Shown here: in pieces, positions 1 to 7,118 of the stretch
Layout of the letters: the number at the start of each line of letters is the position of its first letter
How positions within the stretch are numbered: position 1 is the first letter of the stretch
NCBI GenBank assembly: GCA_004376435.1
Contig: SOJS01000092.1
Location: 1-30,641, forward strand
Reading direction: 5' to 3'
DNA: 30,641 nt
Origin: Dehalococcoidia bacterium
Lineage (GTDB): Bacteria; Chloroflexota; Dehalococcoidia; Dehalococcoidales; JAUVZE01
Notes under the pieces: generated by a model
Databases searched by the model: none
Seen by the model: the letters and a program-made list of their open reading frames with translations, nothing else
Told to the model about the DNA's origin: nothing
Position numbers and translations under genes: made by a program

Positions 1-1
1 T

Positions 2-169
2 GATATGGGATCCAATGTATTAGCTCATATTAAGGCGCAGGGCAGGGTAACGCTGGCTGAGGTGCGGGACTTGTTTCATACCAGCCGAAAGTATGCCCAG
101 GCATTTGTGGAGCATCTGGACGAGAAGAAGATAACCCGCCGTGTCGGTGATGAGCGAGTGCTCTATTAG
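2..169 (+). CDS. selB: Selenocysteine-specific elongation factor SelB, C-terminal end (partial)
   Basis: The gene enters from the left edge, and 55 C-terminal residues remain before a TAG stop. They form a winged helix ending in TSRKYAQAFVEHLDEKK, then TRRVGDERVLY. This matches the last of the SelB winged-helix domains, which bind the SECIS hairpin in selenoprotein mRNAs. SelB carries selenocysteinyl-tRNA to recoded UGA codons. The assignment is supported by the tRNA-Sec gene about 1.4 kb downstream on the other strand. The GTPase domains lie outside the window, so this is a fragment only because of the window edge. Confidence 0.85.
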   Translation, partial: DMGSNVLAHIKAQGRVTLAEVRDLFHTSRKYAQAFVEHLDEKKITRRVGDERVLY

Positions 170-183
170 GAGTTGATAAACCG

Positions 184-639
184 TTGGTAAGAAAGATAGT
201 AGACGGAATATGGTCTTGGCTAAAGAGCGTGTCAATTAGCATTGGCATCGGTATTCTTTATGCTCTATCCACTTTAGGAGTTATGGCATATTTTATTAAG
301 TATATAGCCTCCTTGGCTTCAGGACAGCCGTCAGTGTCTCCACTAGAATTGGCAGCAGCATCTGGTGGTCTTTGTGGCTTGATTCTGCTAGGAGCATTTT
401 ACCAGAAAGGGTCTCGAATCGAATATTCTCTTAAGTTTACAGCCAAACTATTTTTAGCAGCAACGATTTCATTTGTCATAGCATTTTTTCTCTTGGAACT
501 TGTTAGTATGATAAGGTCTGAAACACTTAATGCTGCTGAGTGGATTGCAGTAATAGCAACAGACATTGTTATAGCTTGCGGAGGGATTTCCCTGATTGCG
601 GCTCTTGTATATGTTATTAGTCTGTTAAGAAAGTTGTAG
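184..639 (+). CDS. Small four-helix membrane protein, unknown function
   Basis: The 151-residue protein has four hydrophobic segments near residues 18-42, 55-73, 83-107 and 120-147, so it is probably an inner-membrane protein. I recognise no family or catalytic motif. The start is TTG, 14 nt after the selB stop. An AGGAG sequence overlapping that stop lies about 11 nt upstream, which suggests translation linked to selB. The DNA is visibly richer in A and T than the downstream metabolic genes, as is the following HNH gene, which suggests the pair was acquired. I infer no function. Confidence 0.6.
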   Translation: MVRKIVDGIWSWLKSVSISIGIGILYALSTLGVMAYFIKYIASLASGQPSVSPLELAAASGGLCGLILLGAFYQKGSRIEYSLKFTAKLFLAATISFVIAFFLLELVSMIRSETLNAAEWIAVIATDIVIACGGISLIAALVYVISLLRKL

Positions 640-867
640 GATAATACCATCGAAACAAGTTCCTGGTATAGCAAATTCGGGAGAGGACAGATAATCAGTG
701 CAGATTCAGTATGAAGCGGTTAAGTGGGGAGAGATACCCCTTGCCTAACAGTTTATGTACGCACAATGGATTGTGGTTTTTGCGCTAAGCTACAACTGCT
801 AGCTGAAGCCCATTGATGGTCATGATATAATATAGTTAGTTAGTAGTATACATGTGAGGAGACAGGA
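640..867 (+). promoter_or_regulatory. Gene-free stretch with a possible -10 box for the HNH gene
   Basis: These 228 nt contain no convincing ORF. A TATAAT hexamer lies at 826-831, about 37 nt before the HNH start, but I see no good -35 box 16-18 nt upstream of it. A GAGGAG ribosome-binding site lies just before the ATG at 868. The HNH gene therefore probably has its own promoter. Confidence 0.3.
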
Positions 868-1494
868 ATGAGTGTAAGTGAGCATGACCGAAAGATTCTA
901 TGGTCAAAAGCTGGAAATCGCTGTTCATATCGCTATAAAGGGATCATTTGTGATGAAGAATTAATAATCTCCGAAGGTGAAAAACAGACCTTAGTTGGGG
1001 AAGAGTGTCACATCGTTAGTAAAAGGGCAGGGAATAACCGTTACATTGCTGATTTTCCGAATAGGGATAGCTATGATAACTTAATTTTGATGTGTAGAAA
1101 GCATCACAAGATTATTGATGACAATCAAGAGAAGTATACAATTGATATTCTCCAAAGCATGAAAAAGGAACACGAGAAATCCATAAAGGAACGTTTAGCT
1201 AAGAAGGAAATTCAACCGATTATTATAAAAGATTCTGTATTTAGGACTGAAGTTGAGCATGCTGAGGAGGCTATAGGAATGGAAGTCAATGGACCTACTC
1301 AGTTTTCAAATGTTACTTCAGAACTTATAGCCCGTGATGTAAAAAGTGCGACAGGATTCAAAACAAACCAGACATTAAATGCTATCGTAATGACTTGTTC
1401 AAAATGTGGAAGACCTTTCCCATTTGCTTCTACTGGTGCTCCTCCACGAATTATCAGTTGCCCCCATTGCGGTTGGGGTAATACAATACCGTGA
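868..1494 (+). CDS. HNH endonuclease-like protein with C-terminal zinc ribbon
   Basis: The protein has 208 residues and an ATG start with GAGGAG upstream. The N-terminal half resembles an HNH/McrA-like nuclease fold: metal-type cysteines at 19 and 28, a Glu-Cys-His at 46-48 (candidate catalytic His), Asn 71, and Cys 76 with His-His 79-80. A charged helix follows (about 95-113). The C-terminus adds a zinc ribbon with CxxC pairs at 177/180 and 198/201. This is not a standard homing-endonuclease layout. Similar architectures occur in restriction and defence proteins, but no partner methylase is present. The gene is AT-rich and sits between selB and tRNA-Sec, so it is probably accessory cargo. 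Confidence 0.65.
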   Translation: MSVSEHDRKILWSKAGNRCSYRYKGIICDEELIISEGEKQTLVGEECHIVSKRAGNNRYIADFPNRDSYDNLILMCRKHHKIIDDNQEKYTIDILQSMKKEHEKSIKERLAKKEIQPIIIKDSVFRTEVEHAEEAIGMEVNGPTQFSNVTSELIARDVKSATGFKTNQTLNAIVMTCSKCGRPFPFASTGAPPRIISCPHCGWGNTIP

Positions 1495-1577
1495 CTATTC
1501 AGCCCACAACAGAGGAATATAGCTTCAAGCTATGCTCAAAGCTCACCGGTAGAGGTTTGCTCAACGGGGTGGATTAG

Positions 1578-1674
1578 TGGCGGGAGCGCATGGGAGTCGA
1601 ACCCACCGAAAGCACTACTAATGCCCCCCGACGGATTTGAAGTCCGCGAAGCCCACCGGGACTCATCCGCTCCC
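1578..1674 (-). tRNA. selC: tRNA-Sec (anticodon UCA)
   Basis: Read on the minus strand, this 97-nt RNA begins GGGAGCGG and ends CGCTCCC-G-CCA with an encoded CCA. The acceptor stem pairs at seven of its eight positions. The anticodon arm is GCGGA-CTTCAAA-TCCGT, giving UCA, which reads UGA. The T arm is GTGGG-TTCGACT-CCCAT. A long variable arm and the extended D arm are typical of selenocysteine tRNA. It is the last gene of the minus-strand selenium block and is convergent with selB. SerRS would charge it with serine and SelA would convert the product; neither gene is in the window. Confidence 0.95.
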
Positions 1675-1741
1675 TTGGACTACCAAGTATATATTACTAA
1701 CAAAAAGAGTGCAATAATTGGCTTTTGCCCCTTATTTTCGG

Positions 1742-1963
1742 CTATCTATTTTTGGGCGGACTGAGGCGAAGGCAGAAATTTTCCCCGACCTCCTCTATTT
1801 CAACAGAGTATCCCTCGCTCTTAGCCAGCCGGGACACATTTTCTTTGGCGGCAGCATTATCCACAAGCACGGTTATCACCTCTTTTGGCTTTTCCTCAAT
1901 AGCCTTTTTGGCTCTGATTACCGGGATAGGGCAGGAAAAGCCGCGGACATCAATTTCAACCAT
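1742..1963 (-). CDS. Possible internally initiated stand-alone TusA-like protein
   Basis: Inside the kinase-TusA reading frame, an AAGGAGGA sequence (1971-1978, minus strand) lies 7 nt before an in-frame ATG (1961-1963). Translation from there gives a 73-residue protein that is a full TusA domain with CPIP near its start. The spacing is ideal for ribosome binding. The locus may therefore make both the fusion and a free sulfur/selenium carrier. Alternatively, the site may be left over from two genes whose stop codon was lost. This is inferred from sequence only. Confidence 0.45.
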   Translation of the reverse strand: MVEIDVRGFSCPIPVIRAKKAIEEKPKEVITVLVDNAAAKENVSRLAKSEGYSVEIEEVGENFCLRLSPPKNR

Positions 1964-2836
1964 CTTCGTTTCCTCCTTCTGTGGGGCGAGCTCCTGAAAA
2001 ACGGCCGGGAAGTGGTCAACAACCTGGCTGACTTTAGTTGCCGGGGTGATGGTGGCAGACCTTCCCGCCAGGCGGTTTGCCCGGGCGGCAATTATTGCTG
2101 CTTCGTCTAGCTTGAGACCGGCATAAGCCAGAGCCGAGACCAGCCCGGTGATAGTATCGCCCGTGCCCCCGATAGCCTCCAGTTCTGGTATGTTGGGCTC
2201 GGCGATGGTAGCCAGAACCTCTCCATCACGGGCTACATAGTCAATTGCCCCCTTGACCAGTAACAGCTTAGCCGCACTCCTCTGTCGGTAGGCATCCGCC
2301 ACTAGTTTTGGAGTTTGGCTGATGTCCAAATCAAAGAGGTGCTTGCTGATATAGGCAGGGTGGGTGGCATCGGGGTCAGCCAGGAAAGCCATCTCGGTAG
2401 CATCGGGGGTGAAGAGGTCAAATTCAGTTGCCAGGCCGGCTGCCTTGGCGGCATACATTGAGCCGGCATCAGCCACCAGAATTGGCGCTTTGGCGCACCC
2501 TTTAATGGACTGGCAGAGCCTCCTCATCAAAGCCATATCGGGAACGCAGTAGTGTAGCGCCAGCACCTGAGGGGAGAGCTCAGCCACCCTCTGGATGAGA
2601 TATTCATAGATTTGCCGGCTGCCACTGCCCTCACCGATATCGCCGGCAACCAGTACCTGGGGTGGCTCCAGCTTCAGATAGTCTGTGGCCGCCAGGGCGG
2701 CGCTAATCATGGCTCCAGTACCCTGAGTGCAGGGAATAGAGTGGCCATTTAAAGCCAGCCATTCTCCCTCCGCCCTCACCCTACCCAGGGTCAGGGGCAA
2801 GTCTTTAATTGGAATCGTGCCGACAATAAGCATCAT
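1742..2836 (-). CDS. Ribokinase/YjeF-C-like kinase fused to a TusA (SirA-like) domain
   Basis: The protein has 364 residues. Residues 1 to about 285 resemble the ribokinase/NAD(P)HX-dehydratase fold, with a GTGA loop near residue 40 and the anion-hole motif GGTGD at 223-227. Residues 292-364 form a complete TusA-like domain with the CPxP motif (Cys 302) that carries persulfide, or possibly selenium. Its ATG overlaps the end of the DUF3343 gene by 4 nt. YedE-type transporters and TusA/YedF proteins commonly accompany selenium metabolism, so a role in selenium trafficking is inferred. The kinase substrate is unknown. An internal ribosome-binding site precedes the TusA part and is listed separately. 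Confidence 0.75.
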   Translation of the reverse strand: MMLIVGTIPIKDLPLTLGRVRAEGEWLALNGHSIPCTQGTGAMISAALAATDYLKLEPPQVLVAGDIGEGSGSRQIYEYLIQRVAELSPQVLALHYCVPDMALMRRLCQSIKGCAKAPILVADAGSMYAAKAAGLATEFDLFTPDATEMAFLADPDATHPAYISKHLFDLDISQTPKLVADAYRQRSAAKLLLVKGAIDYVARDGEVLATIAEPNIPELEAIGGTGDTITGLVSALAYAGLKLDEAAIIAARANRLAGRSATITPATKVSQVVDHFPAVFQELAPQKEETKMVEIDVRGFSCPIPVIRAKKAIEEKPKEVITVLVDNAAAKENVSRLAKSEGYSVEIEEVGENFCLRLSPPKNR

Positions 2837-3375
2837 GGCGAGCTACCTCCTGACCAAAGTTTGATGCCTTCTTCAAGGGCTCGGTTGAGCATCAGGGCAC
2901 ACAGGGTAAAACCAATATCCCGCGGCAATGGGGCTTGGGTAAGCTGTTTGCCGATTAGCTCAGCATGGAGGTAGGGAATATCAGGACAGCCCCCGCCCGA
3001 GGTGTTGACAATGATGCCCTCTTTCTTGTCAAAGGTGAGCTTCATATTGGCCGCCTTGACCATCACCCAGTCGCCGAAGTCAGTTACCTTAACGATTTCC
3101 AGCAGCCCCGAGGTTTCTACTTTGAGGGGGGCAATACTGACATAGACAACATCTTTTTGGTCAAGTAGCCGCTCGATGCCCACTTTCTCCACCAGATTTA
3201 TCTCTACTGCCAAATCACAGCCTTTACGCAGCGCCGGTGGCGGCGCCACCAGCTTGACCAGATGGCCGGCGTCAGTAAGCACTCTCTCTGCTTTCATGGC
3301 GTCGTGCACATCCAGGAAAAGCACCACCCCCCCACCCTCAAAGGGCGTCTTTTGTTTCCGTTTCCGAAATACCAT
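2833..3375 (-). CDS. DUF3343-type protein of the selenium (YedE/YedF) cluster
   Basis: The protein has 180 residues. Residues of about 17-85 resemble DUF3343, a short domain often found beside or fused to TusA/YedF proteins (value-loop pattern with DVHDAMKAERVL and a later PPALRKGCDLAVEI). The C-terminal half includes a conserved-looking GGGCPDIPYL (single Cys) and a helical end. There is no signal peptide. It lies between yedE and the kinase-TusA gene, 17 nt from yedE and overlapping the kinase gene by 4 nt, so the three are probably co-translated. A selenium or sulfur carrier role is inferred from context. Confidence 0.65.
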   Translation of the reverse strand: MVFRKRKQKTPFEGGGVVLFLDVHDAMKAERVLTDAGHLVKLVAPPPALRKGCDLAVEINLVEKVGIERLLDQKDVVYVSIAPLKVETSGLLEIVKVTDFGDWVMVKAANMKLTFDKKEGIIVNTSGGGCPDIPYLHAELIGKQLTQAPLPRDIGFTLCALMLNRALEEGIKLWSGGSSP

Positions 3376-3392
3376 TTAATTGCCTCCAGTTA

Positions 3393-4448
3393 TTACTTTG
3401 CCCGCATCAGGAAGCCGATTGCCAGGCAAAAAGCCAGCCCGACAACAACCGCTACCGGTCCGAATGTGCCGGTTCCCATTGGACTTGAGGCGAGGAGAAA
3501 GTTATGGGCAAAGGCAGCCCCGGCAAAGAGACCGAGGACAGTCATGGCGGCGTCGGTATCGCCTTCTCCGGACAGGACTAACTGCCGCAGAGGGCAGCCA
3601 CCTAGCTGGGTAGCCGCCAGCCCGACCAGAACCATGCCCAGGAAGTTCCACAGGTGGTTGCTGTGAGCCACTGGCTGGCCGGCAAAGCCGAGGTGGAATT
3701 GACCCAGGATGAGATTGAAGACCAGCGCCCCCAGAAAGCAAGCCACCACCCCGCTCATCAGGTAGCTGTCCCTGACTAGGAATATATCACGCCAGGCTCC
3801 AACAAAGCATAGCCGGCTCCTTTGGGCTAGAAAGCCCACCACCAGCCCGACCCCTACTGATATACCCAGAGCGGCGTGCTGTGAACCAGGACCGGTATCG
3901 CTAAAGGAGATAAAGCCCGGCGGGAAGATAGCCAGGAGGAGAAGACCAAGCATAGCCAGAGCCGCTATCCAGCCGACAGCGGCCGGTATTTTGGTGACCC
4001 TACCCAGGTTATAGCCTCGTTTAAGAAAGAAGATGCCCGCCAGAGCCCCAACGGCAACACCGACCAGACCGGTGATACCATTGAGGTCACCGCCAGCCAG
4101 CCTGAGGGTAGCCCGGATGGGGCAGCCGAGGAAGACCAGGGCGCCGACCATGACCAAGGCACCCAGCAAAAAACGAACCAGAGGCGAGGAACCACCCCTG
4201 GCTCGAAATTCACCGAAGGCATAGGCAGCTATGAAGCTGCCCAGAACGAACCCTGGAATTTCAGGGCGGATATACTGGACTACTCCAGCACTGTGTAAGC
4301 CCAGGGCACCGGCTATGTCTCTGATAAAGCAGGCAACGCAGACGCCCATATTGGGGGGGTTTCCCCACTTGACGAGCAGGACGGCAAGGACTCCCATTAC
4401 CAGCCCGGCGAGGATAATCAGAGTTTTCGGCATAAAGAACTGTCGCAC
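3393..4448 (-). CDS. yedE: YedE-family putative selenium transporter
   Basis: This 351-residue integral membrane protein of the YeeE/YedE family has about ten hydrophobic segments. Repeated cysteine-containing motifs fit the selenium-linked YedE subgroup: NMGVCVACFIRD, FLGCPIRATLRLAGGD, RSRLCFVGAWRD and GGCPLRQLVLSGEGD. Relatives of known function import thiosulfate or sulfur compounds, and this subgroup tracks with selenium use. I chose the GTG at 4446-4448 because AGGAGG lies 5 nt upstream; a longer frame opens from a GTG at 4499. The DUF3343 and kinase-TusA genes follow directly. Confidence 0.8.
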   Translation of the reverse strand: MRQFFMPKTLIILAGLVMGVLAVLLVKWGNPPNMGVCVACFIRDIAGALGLHSAGVVQYIRPEIPGFVLGSFIAAYAFGEFRARGGSSPLVRFLLGALVMVGALVFLGCPIRATLRLAGGDLNGITGLVGVAVGALAGIFFLKRGYNLGRVTKIPAAVGWIAALAMLGLLLLAIFPPGFISFSDTGPGSQHAALGISVGVGLVVGFLAQRSRLCFVGAWRDIFLVRDSYLMSGVVACFLGALVFNLILGQFHLGFAGQPVAHSNHLWNFLGMVLVGLAATQLGGCPLRQLVLSGEGDTDAAMTVLGLFAGAAFAHNFLLASSPMGTGTFGPVAVVVGLAFCLAIGFLMRAK

Positions 4449-4595
4449 AGGAACCTCCTTTTCTATCACTAGTTTCTGTCTGCCCGCAACTAGGGGCACT
4501 GTAGGCAGAGAGACACGCTCTCTCCTTGCTTACCAATCATGTCTTGCGATACACTCTGATCACCCCCTTTCTGGGCAACATTTTACTGCCTGACA

Positions 4596-5348
4596 TCACT
4601 CTTGGGGAGCCGCCGAGGGTAGGGGTATCTCCTGTGGGGCTCGCTTTTTGTAGACAAGTTTAGCCAGCCAGATGCTTATCTCATATAGTATGATTAAGGG
4701 GATGGCAACCAGGCTCTGATTTATCGGGTCAAAGGTAGGGGTGATTATTGCCGCCAGAATGAAGGCAAGTATAATTGCCGCCTTCCGCTTACTGGCAAGC
4801 CATTTTGGTGTGATAATACCCAGCCTTGACAGGAAGGTGGTCACCACCGGCATCTCAAAGACAAGACCAATTGCCAGCAGCAGTCTGGTCACGATTGAGA
4901 TATAATTGCCAATCTTAATCTGGGGGGTGGCAATATCGCTACCGAAGGTAATCAAAAACTTTGTTGCCGGCGGTATCAGGATGAAATAGCCAAAGAGAAC
5001 ACCGGCAGTAAACATCAGCGCTATCCAGGGAAGTATGATATAAACATATTTCTTTTCCCTGGCGGTAAGGGCGGGGGAGACAAACATAATAAGCTGGTAA
5101 ATCAGGTAGGGCATTGCCAGGATAATACCGCTGGCAAGGGACACCTTCATATAGGTGCTAATCATCTCGGTCATCTCAATGAAGATGAGGTTAATGCCAC
5201 CGGCGGGTAAAATCAGAATGTAGAAAATCTGTTTGGCAAAGATAAAGGAGATGACGGTGGTAATTAGGACAGCGATAACGCTTTTGATGAGGCGGTGCCG
5301 AAGTTCATAGATATGTCCGAGGAGGCTCAGCTTCTTGTCATTGCTCAT
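4596..5348 (-). CDS. tatC: Sec-independent protein translocase TatC
   Basis: The protein has 250 residues and six predicted transmembrane helices. It has the TatC N-terminal signature HIYELRHRLIKS and the conserved FVSPALTAREKKYV loop. TatC recognises twin-arginine signal peptides and forms the receptor of the Tat translocase, which exports folded cofactor-loaded proteins such as formate dehydrogenase. It starts with ATG, 13 nt after the upstream tatA copy. The C-terminal tail is slightly extended and rich in proline and alanine. Confidence 0.95.
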   Translation of the reverse strand: MSNDKKLSLLGHIYELRHRLIKSVIAVLITTVISFIFAKQIFYILILPAGGINLIFIEMTEMISTYMKVSLASGIILAMPYLIYQLIMFVSPALTAREKKYVYIILPWIALMFTAGVLFGYFILIPPATKFLITFGSDIATPQIKIGNYISIVTRLLLAIGLVFEMPVVTTFLSRLGIITPKWLASKRKAAIILAFILAAIITPTFDPINQSLVAIPLIILYEISIWLAKLVYKKRAPQEIPLPSAAPQE

Positions 5349-5361
5349 TCCGGTAAATACT

Positions 5362-5586
5362 CTATCTGTCTGAAGGCTGTTTACCTTTTGGTGACGGGCG
5401 CTCTTTCTTCTCCTCTTCCATCTCCTTGCTTATCTGTGTCGTCAGGTCAAAGGTGGCTTTCTTTAGGATGCGCATCATTTTCCCCATCGTCTGCCCGACC
5501 CCAACTATCTTGCCTGGCCCCAATACTATCAGGGTGATGATAAGGATTAAAAGTATCTCCCCTCCGCCAATACCAAAGAAATCCAT
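5362..5586 (-). CDS. tatA: Twin-arginine translocase subunit TatA/TatB-like (copy nearest tatC)
   Basis: The protein has 74 residues: an N-terminal membrane helix (about 8-22) starting FGIGGGEI, a hinge LGPGKIVGVGQTMGK, an amphipathic helix, and a charged tail. This is the TatA/B/E layout. It differs from the second copy by a longer amphipathic region (MMRILKKATFDLTTQISKEMEEE), which is more TatB-like, so the two may play TatB-like and TatA-like roles. It lies directly upstream of tatC. Confidence 0.88.
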   Translation of the reverse strand: MDFFGIGGGEILLILIITLIVLGPGKIVGVGQTMGKMMRILKKATFDLTTQISKEMEEEKKERPSPKGKQPSDR

Positions 5587-5678
5587 TCTCTCCCCCGTAG
5601 CTTGCTGTCTGTGGGCGCTATCAGATGGCTGTTACTCTAGTCTCTATAATAACTGGTTTTCCCGCTGAAAGCCGATTT

Positions 5679-5888
5679 CTACTTCTTCTCCTGGCTCTTG
5701 GCTACCTTCTCGCCGGCAGCTGGTTTCTCTTCTGCCTCCTCCTCAAGCTCACCGCGTTGCCCCTTTTTGAATGCCCGTAGCCCCTTGCCAATAGCACCAC
5801 CGACCTGGGGTAGTTTACCTACCCCGAAGACGATGAGAATAATTGCCAGGATAAGTCCAATCTCCCAGGGTCCCATTCTAAATGGCAT
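5679..5888 (-). CDS. tatA: Twin-arginine translocase subunit TatA
   Basis: The protein has 69 residues with the TatA pattern: membrane helix MGPWEIGLILAIILIVFGVG, the hinge KLPQVGGAIGKGLRAFKKG, and an acidic, alanine-rich tail. TatA oligomers form the transport pathway for folded proteins. It is the first gene of a tatA-tatA-tatC group and has its own promoter at 5965-5993. The organism probably assembles a small dedicated Tat system, consistent with an exported formate dehydrogenase. Confidence 0.93.
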   Translation of the reverse strand: MPFRMGPWEIGLILAIILIVFGVGKLPQVGGAIGKGLRAFKKGQRGELEEEAEEKPAAGEKVAKSQEKK

Positions 5889-5964
5889 TGTCTTAAACCT
5901 CCCCCCGATTATCTTGATTTTTAACCTTGGCTTTAGCTATACCCCCCGGCTTCGTCCCAGAGAT

Positions 5965-5993
5965 ATAATAACCTCATCTTTAGTTTTATGCAA
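5965..5993 (-). promoter_or_regulatory. Sigma-70-type promoter for the tat genes
   Basis: On the minus strand, TTGCAT (5988-5993) and TATTAT (5965-5970) are separated by exactly 17 nt. Transcription would start near 5958, giving a leader of about 70 nt before tatA. The tat group can thus be transcribed independently of fdhD. Confidence 0.5.
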
Positions 5994-6019
5994 GTTTGGT
6001 TGTTTGCCCTAGAGCGTCC

Positions 6020-6811
6020 CTATTTACCGCCAGTGACTACCCTCCTGTCATGGGTGTAGACATTCATTCTCCTTCCCCGGGCAAAGCCAACAAGGGTTAC
6101 CCCCAGCTCGCTGGCTAATTTCACCCCTAAGTTAGTCGGGGCAGATTTGGAGATAAGCAGGGGAATATTTCTTTTAGCCACCTTGAGCAGTATCTCTGAG
6201 GAGATGCGACCACTGGTGATTATAATACGATTTTTGGTGGCTATATCCTGAAGGAGGCACTCTCCGAATATCTTGTCAATGGCGTTGTGCCGGCCAATGT
6301 CTTCACTGAAGACGAGGATTTTTTCTCTATCACACAGGGCAGCGCTGTGCACGCCGCCGGTCGTTTTATAAACCTGGGAGCGGTGTTGAAAGTCACTTAC
6401 CAGAGCAAAGATGGCACCGGCCGATATTTGAAGCTTTGACTCCACCTTTTGGCCGGCGGCATCAGCGGCGTTGTAAAAAGAGGCGCCTCGGCCGCAACCT
6501 GAGGTTATCAGCCGCTTGAAGAGAACATCTTGGGCAAGCTCCCGGCTCTCTCTAGTTTCTACCCGCACCACCCCCCTTTTATCATCAACTATTATCTTTT
6601 TGATTTCTTCCTTGTTTTTGAGTAATCCTTCTGAGAAAAGAAAGCCTAAAGCCAGATACTCAAGGTTCGCCGGGGAGCAGAGCAGGGTTACCACCTCCTG
6701 ATTATTCAGGATGACGGTGAGGGGAAACTCCCGGACAACGATATCCTTGATGCTGCTCCTGCTTTCTGCGGTAAGCCGCAGTAGCGGCAATCTCTCTATC
6801 TCATCTGCCAT
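6020..6811 (-). CDS. fdhD: Formate dehydrogenase accessory sulfurtransferase FdhD
   Basis: This 263-residue FdhD family protein transfers sulfur from a cysteine desulfurase to the Mo/W-bisMGD cofactor of formate dehydrogenase. Characteristic segments are FPLTVILNNQEVVTLLCSP (N-terminal), EYLALGFLFSEG, TGGVHSAAL, SEDIGRHNAIDKIFGE, ITSGRISSE and SKSAPTNLGVKLASELGVTL. The active loop reads TSGCGRG with one cysteine (Cys 106), whereas the E. coli loop has CxxC. It is the first gene of the minus-strand block and has a good promoter upstream. The dehydrogenase itself is not in this window. Confidence 0.93.
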   Translation of the reverse strand: MADEIERLPLLRLTAESRSSIKDIVVREFPLTVILNNQEVVTLLCSPANLEYLALGFLFSEGLLKNKEEIKKIIVDDKRGVVRVETRESRELAQDVLFKRLITSGCGRGASFYNAADAAGQKVESKLQISAGAIFALVSDFQHRSQVYKTTGGVHSAALCDREKILVFSEDIGRHNAIDKIFGECLLQDIATKNRIIITSGRISSEILLKVAKRNIPLLISKSAPTNLGVKLASELGVTLVGFARGRRMNVYTHDRRVVTGGK

Positions 6812-6854
6812 TCTTACCTGCCTTGATACTGTCGGTTACTGGTGGTAGTAGATT

Positions 6855-6865
6855 GGGGATTCCCC
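6855..6865. promoter_or_regulatory. Short palindrome in the fdhD leader (possible operator)
   Basis: GGGGA-T-TCCCC is a perfect inverted repeat at the expected transcription start of the fdhD promoter. It could be an operator or a small leader hairpin. It is short and may be chance. Confidence 0.25.
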
Positions 6866-6873
6866 TTGCCTTT

Positions 6874-6902
6874 ATTTTAGTGGAGTTGCCAAAATCAGTC
6901 AA
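6874..6902 (-). promoter_or_regulatory. Sigma-70-type promoter for fdhD
   Basis: On the minus strand, TTGACT (6897-6902) and TAAAAT (6874-6879) are 17 nt apart, a near-consensus arrangement. Expected transcription start is near 6867. It diverges from the promoter at 6944-6972, and the two share a 307-nt gene-free interval (6812-7118). Confidence 0.55.
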
Positions 6903-6943
6903 TTTAACCTCCCCGGTCAAAAATGGCGGCTCGGATTTGCTTA

Positions 6944-6972
6944 TTGACATACACCGAGATAGATTTTATCAT
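6944..6972 (+). promoter_or_regulatory. Sigma-70-type promoter for the XRE-heptose operon
   Basis: A consensus TTGACA (6944-6949) is followed after 17 nt by TATCAT (6967-6972). Transcription would begin near 6979 and read the XRE gene and then the heptose genes. The leader of about 140 nt contains two copies of a 13-nt repeat. Confidence 0.6.
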
Positions 6973-7002
6973 CTAAAGTAATGTGTTAGGTAAATACTTA
7001 TA

Positions 7003-7109
7003 TAGTGTAGCTTATAAATGGTAATTGCGGCGCCACTTAGAAAAAAATGGACAGAAGGCTTATAATCTTAAATGCTATACAACATGAGACCTTGTTTAGT
7101 GTAGCTTAT
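7003..7109 (+). repeat. Direct 13-nt repeat in the XRE-heptose operon leader
   Basis: TAGTGTAGCTTAT occurs at 7003-7015 and again at 7097-7109, 94 nt apart, just before the chosen XRE start. The next upstream bases also agree partly (ATAG versus TTAG). The spacing is about nine helical turns, so the pair could be operator half-sites for a looping repressor. The XRE protein encoded directly downstream is the obvious candidate. The repeat is seen directly; its function is inferred. Confidence 0.4.
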
Positions 7110-7118
7110 GGGAGATAT

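Noticed and set aside
1718..2110. 130-codon plus-strand frame opposite the TusA domain
   Set aside because: It is antisense to a domain with a clear CPxP motif; no ribosome-binding site or family match.
3262..3666. 134-codon plus-strand frame across the DUF3343-yedE junction
   Set aside because: It spans two well-supported minus-strand genes and reads as low-complexity Arg/Pro/Ser sequence.
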